Assembly (NCBI RefSeq): GCF_001517085.1
Contig: NZ_LRAC01000172.1
Span: forward strand, 62,001-126,000
DNA length: 64,000 nt
Direction of reading: 5' to 3'
DNA from: Paenibacillus sp. DMB5
GTDB lineage: Bacteria > Bacillota > Bacilli > Paenibacillales > Paenibacillaceae
Under the pieces are notes generated by a model. That model did no database searches. It saw only the letters and a program-made list of their open reading frames with translations, and was not told where the DNA came from. A program made the translations under genes and the position numbers. Of the stretch, positions 61,428 to 64,000 are shown in pieces (position 1 is the first letter of the stretch; every line of letters starts with the position of its first letter).

Positions 61428-62945
61428 TTACTTAGGAGGAGTCAATGCGCTCGGGGGAATAACTCCCTGCTTCTGACTGGCGCTCTTCCATTGTAAACCA
61501 ATGCTTGCGTTGCCATGATCCTCATAATATTCGACTTTGATGTCATATGGGGTTCCGGCTTTCAGCAGTATACTTCCCTCCCGGCTGTCGCCGCTCTGCT
61601 TCTTCCAGCTGTCGATAATCAGCCTGCCGCCGATCCAGACGCGGACTCCGTCATCCGAGGAGGATATAAAGGTATATCTTTCGCTGTATAAAGGCTTAAT
61701 GGTTCCGGTCCAGCGGACGGAAAAAAGATCTTTCCGGATTCCGACCGCCGGTGAATTCTGATGCCAGTTAAAGTCGATCTTACTGTCATTGCGGATCAGT
61801 TCCGCACCGCCGGTCAGGTCAATATTATTGAAATACTGTGCCCTTAATCCTTTGGCCTGAACAGCGGCTGTCTTGTCTACCTTGCTGGCCAGGTTAACAA
61901 TATAGTCATCCCTTGAAACAATGTATTTATTGTTCATAAAACTGGTAATTTTCTGGTTGTTATTATTCTCCGTCAGCATTTTCCCCCATGTCATCGTATA
62001 TACCCATTTACTTTGGGTTTGAGACAATGTTACAGGGTCTGGAAGCTCTCCGCTTTCCCCGATGCCGATCGGCTTTCCTTGTGCAAGTCTCAGCAGCTTA
62101 TCATAGTAGGATTGCCTGAAGTCATTATTGTAAATATCTGCAGCCAGAATATCCACCTTGTCGATACCCGGAAAATAAGGATCATATTCATCAGACGATT
62201 CATTAGGCGCATTCGGATTCCAGACCCACAGCAAATTATTCAGCCCGTGTGTACGGGTCAGGCGGCTGTACATAATGTCCCAGAGCTTGACGAAGTTATC
62301 CTTCTCCCCCCACCAGAACCAGCCCCCGTTCATTTCATGATAAGGCCGCCACAGCACCGGAACTCCGGCTTCCTGCAGCTGTTCCAGATAAACGGCAATT
62401 TCATCAATATCAGCAATCAGCTTGTTATATTCTGCGGTACCCGGAGTCACATAGGCATCAAACTTCTCCTGGCTTAACCCCATCTTGACATTCTTCCATT
62501 CGTCAGAGGTTCCGGGCAGATTCTGATGGAAGGTCATCGCTACGATGCCTCCGCCCTCATGCCAGCTGATCGCACTGTCCACAACCCACTGGCGCTGCTG
62601 GGCTATAAGGGATTTCGGCTGATTGCCAATTGCTCCGAGCTCATAGCCATGCAGCACGGCGGACTGCCCGCTTATTGACTTCAGCTTTTTGTTAAATTCA
62701 TCAGGACTCTCCAGATAGTCATGCTGCCCGGAAATCAGTCCGGTACCGCTCAGGCTTATCAGATAGCTTAGTAAATCTTCTGCTTCCGGGGAAGCGTCAG
62801 GATTAATCGGGGTAATTTCTGCTGCCGGGCCTACCGGTGTATGAGCAACAGGAAGACTGCGCACCTCAGACCAGGGCAGCAAAGAAAGGATAAAGATAAT
62901 GGGCAGGACAGTGGTGTACAGCCGGTACTTGCGGTAAGTGTTCAA
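61428..62945 (-). CDS. Secreted GH26 beta-mannanase with C-terminal PA14 domain
   Basis: 505 residues from TTG 62945 (AAAGGAG 6 nt upstream); the frame opens at 62987 but without a site. A signal/TM helix (about 10-30) is followed by the GH26 barrel (about 45-360) with the acid/base WRPYHEMNGGWFWW (Glu204) and nucleophile GIGESGELPD (Glu297), both in family positions. The C-terminal PA14 domain (about 370-500; LRAQYFNNIDLTGGAEL and SSDDGVRVWIGGRLIIDSW) probably binds glycan. It cleaves beta-1,4-mannan. It is first in the operon with the CBM32 protein, and a possible attenuator precedes it. Confidence 0.92.
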   Translation of the reverse strand: MNTYRKYRLYTTVLPIIFILSLLPWSEVRSLPVAHTPVGPAAEITPINPDASPEAEDLLSYLISLSGTGLISGQHDYLESPDEFNKKLKSISGQSAVLHGYELGAIGNQPKSLIAQQRQWVVDSAISWHEGGGIVAMTFHQNLPGTSDEWKNVKMGLSQEKFDAYVTPGTAEYNKLIADIDEIAVYLEQLQEAGVPVLWRPYHEMNGGWFWWGEKDNFVKLWDIMYSRLTRTHGLNNLLWVWNPNAPNESSDEYDPYFPGIDKVDILAADIYNNDFRQSYYDKLLRLAQGKPIGIGESGELPDPVTLSQTQSKWVYTMTWGKMLTENNNNQKITSFMNNKYIVSRDDYIVNLASKVDKTAAVQAKGLRAQYFNNIDLTGGAELIRNDSKIDFNWHQNSPAVGIRKDLFSVRWTGTIKPLYSERYTFISSSDDGVRVWIGGRLIIDSWKKQSGDSREGSILLKAGTPYDIKVEYYEDHGNASIGLQWKSASQKQGVIPPSALTPPK

Positions 62946-62985
62946 TGTTATCTCCTTTCTCCAGCCGCATAGCCGCACAGGTGCC

Positions 62986-63071
62986 AAAAAAGGGTTCCCG
63001 GCAGGGATTCCTATTCTTGCAACCAGATGAGGACTATAGCTTAGTAGCCCTGCCGGTAAGCAGGGCCCATT
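62986..63071 (-). promoter_or_regulatory. Candidate transcription attenuator in the GH26 leader
   Basis: On the minus strand three segments can pair in two exclusive ways. A (GCCCTGC, 63066-63060) pairs with B (GCAGGGC) in a tight 6-nt-loop hairpin. B (CCGGCAGGG, 63055-63047) can instead pair with C (CCCTGCCGG, 63006-62998), and C is followed by GAACCC and six T (62991-62986). The second fold looks like a terminator, the first like an antiterminator. It could also simply be the terminator of the upstream PA14 gene. Confidence 0.5.
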
Positions 63072-63158
63072 AGGTGGACTTTGAGGATTTAGTATTGTAA
63101 CAGCTCAACCAGCATCAGTGACGGCGAAGAACTGGGCAGAACACACTCCGTTTCCTGA

Positions 63159-64000
63159 TCAGAAAACGGAAGGCAGGAATAAGGCACTGGCAGGAACAGC
63201 CTCCTTGAGTTGGCTGGCACTTTCCCACATCAGTCTTGCCCTTGCATCTCCTTGGTTCTCGTAATATTCTACTTTAATATCATATAATTGCCCGGCCTGC
63301 AGGCTGATGCTTCCTACACGTTCGGTTCCGCTCTGCTTCACCCAGCTGTCGATGATCAGGTTACCATCGACCCAGACGCGGATGCCGTCATCTGAAGTGG
63401 TATATATGTTGTAGTTTTCGCTGTACAGCGGTTTAATTTTGCCGCTCCAGCGTACGGAGAAAAAATCAATCCCTATCGCTGCATCGGGCGTGCCCTGGCG
63501 CCAGTTGAAGTCCAGCACAGCATCGGTGCGCACCAGTGCCGGAGCACCGCTAAGCTGAATATTGTTAAAATATTCTGCCTGCAGTCCGTTTACAGCCGCC
63601 GCTTGTGCAGGTGTGGCTGATGGTACTGGTGTTGGCGCCGGTGATGGCGCTGGTGTTGGTGCCGGTGTTGGCGCTGGTGTTGGTGCAGCTGTAGGAGTTG
63701 GCACCGGTGTTGCTGTTGGCGCCGGTGTTGCTGTTACCGTTACTGCTGTTACCGTTATTGCTGCTGCCGATGCCAGCGAAGCTGTAACTGCTGTATTGTC
63801 AGCAGAATTCTTAACAAACAGTGCGCCGGTTGGAACAACTACCTTCGCCTGGCTCGGGCTCTGCCACATCAGGCGGACGCTGGCATCGCCGGCATTCTCA
63901 TAATATTCTACTTTAATGTCGTATAATTGTCCGGCCTGCAGGGCAATGCTGCCGGTACGCTCGGTACCGCTCTGCTTCATCCAGCTGTCGATGACCGCTG
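63159..64000 (-). CDS. Secreted protein with tandem PA14 domains and Pro/Thr/Ala linker (N-terminus outside window)
   Basis: Only the C-terminal 280 residues are visible. One PA14 domain ends (VIDSWMKQSG, LYDIKVEYYENAGDASVRLM), then a linker of about 60 residues rich in Thr/Ala/Val and (A/T)-P repeats (TPAPTPAPTPAPSPAPTP), then a complete PA14 domain (about the last 140 residues; LQAEYFNNIQLSGAPALV and TSDDGIRVWVDGNLIIDSW). The two domains are about 75 percent identical where they overlap and are closely related to the PA14 domain of the GH26 enzyme. A catalytic domain may lie upstream. It is transcribed in the same direction as GH26 and 210 nt before it. Confidence 0.85.
   Translation of the reverse strand, partial: AVIDSWMKQSGTERTGSIALQAGQLYDIKVEYYENAGDASVRLMWQSPSQAKVVVPTGALFVKNSADNTAVTASLASAAAITVTAVTVTATPAPTATPVPTPTAAPTPAPTPAPTPAPSPAPTPVPSATPAQAAAVNGLQAEYFNNIQLSGAPALVRTDAVLDFNWRQGTPDAAIGIDFFSVRWSGKIKPLYSENYNIYTTSDDGIRVWVDGNLIIDSWVKQSGTERVGSISLQAGQLYDIKVEYYENQGDARARLMWESASQLKEAVPASALFLPSVF

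Noticed and set aside
62946..63158. Cyclic-di-GMP, TPP or fluoride riboswitch before GH26
   Set aside because: The conserved sequences of these families are absent; only the generic attenuator fold remains.
63590..63780. Short GT-rich tandem repeat
   Set aside because: It encodes the (A/T)-P linker of the PA14 protein and is explained as coding sequence.

Overview
The window looks like chromosomal DNA of an endospore-forming, low-GC-lineage Gram-positive bacterium, most likely Paenibacillus or a close relative. This is inferred from a small acid-soluble spore protein gene of the SspH type, a CIRCE-controlled groESL operon, T-box leaders, a Ku/LigD repair operon, secreted mannanase and PA14 proteins, and a gene order around groEL-tat-moaC-ydiF-tsaD that matches Bacillus subtilis. 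No rRNA, tRNA, insertion sequence or CRISPR array was seen.

Layout. 1-7.1 kb (minus strand) is a photosensory island: a hybrid histidine kinase without an obvious sensor domain (cut by the window edge), a cobalamin-binding protein carrying the light-sensor motif W-x9-EH, a methionine sulfoxide reductase fusion whose MsrB half has lost its catalytic residues, a bacteriophytochrome ending in a degenerate GGDEF domain, and the heme oxygenase that would make its biliverdin. 7.3-8.1 kb holds three tiny overlapping genes, two of them membrane proteins with a holin-like look. 8.3-21.8 kb is the conserved housekeeping block: groEL-groES, tatC-tatA, moaB-like, moaC, 5-formyl-THF cyclo-ligase, the ABC-F ATPase ydiF, then a dense DnaA-box cluster, leuA behind two tandem leucine T-boxes, and tsaD-rimI-tsaB-tsaE. 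21.9-26.7 kb has a frameshifted EamA-type exporter, sspH, and the NHEJ operon ku-ligase-polymerase. 26.9-33.1 kb carries YitT, cardiolipin synthase, an M23 peptidase plus bactofilin pair and an ABC exporter. 33.8-38.4 kb is gltB. 38.8-42.0 kb is a YhgE/Pip-type membrane protein and a TetR regulator that share an operator. 42.3-51.7 kb has a UgtP-like glycosyltransferase, a SleB-like hydrolase, thpR, a hydroxyacid dehydrogenase, a chemoreceptor, a dGTPase and a polysaccharide deacetylase. 50.7-53.4 kb is a molybdate uptake locus. 53.5-58.3 kb holds a WYL regulator, poorly known small genes and dps. 58.7-64 kb is a secreted polysaccharide-degrading cluster.

Themes. The strongest candidate for an undescribed system is the light-sensing island, which pairs a red/far-red (biliverdin) receptor with a likely blue/green (adenosylcobalamin) receptor that has no DNA-binding domain and sits one gene away from a histidine kinase without a sensor. 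Regulatory DNA is unusually readable: CIRCE, tandem T-boxes whose promoter overlaps the tsaD stop codon, a conserved-looking DnaA-box cluster, a 23-bp operator shared by yhgE and tetR, tandem 20-bp repeats before modA, a PerR-like palindrome before dps, and a possible attenuator before the mannanase.

Five genes are broken by single-base indels: three have lost one G in a CCGG context and two have a changed A-run. This pattern suggests assembly errors rather than true decay, so these genes may be intact in the organism.
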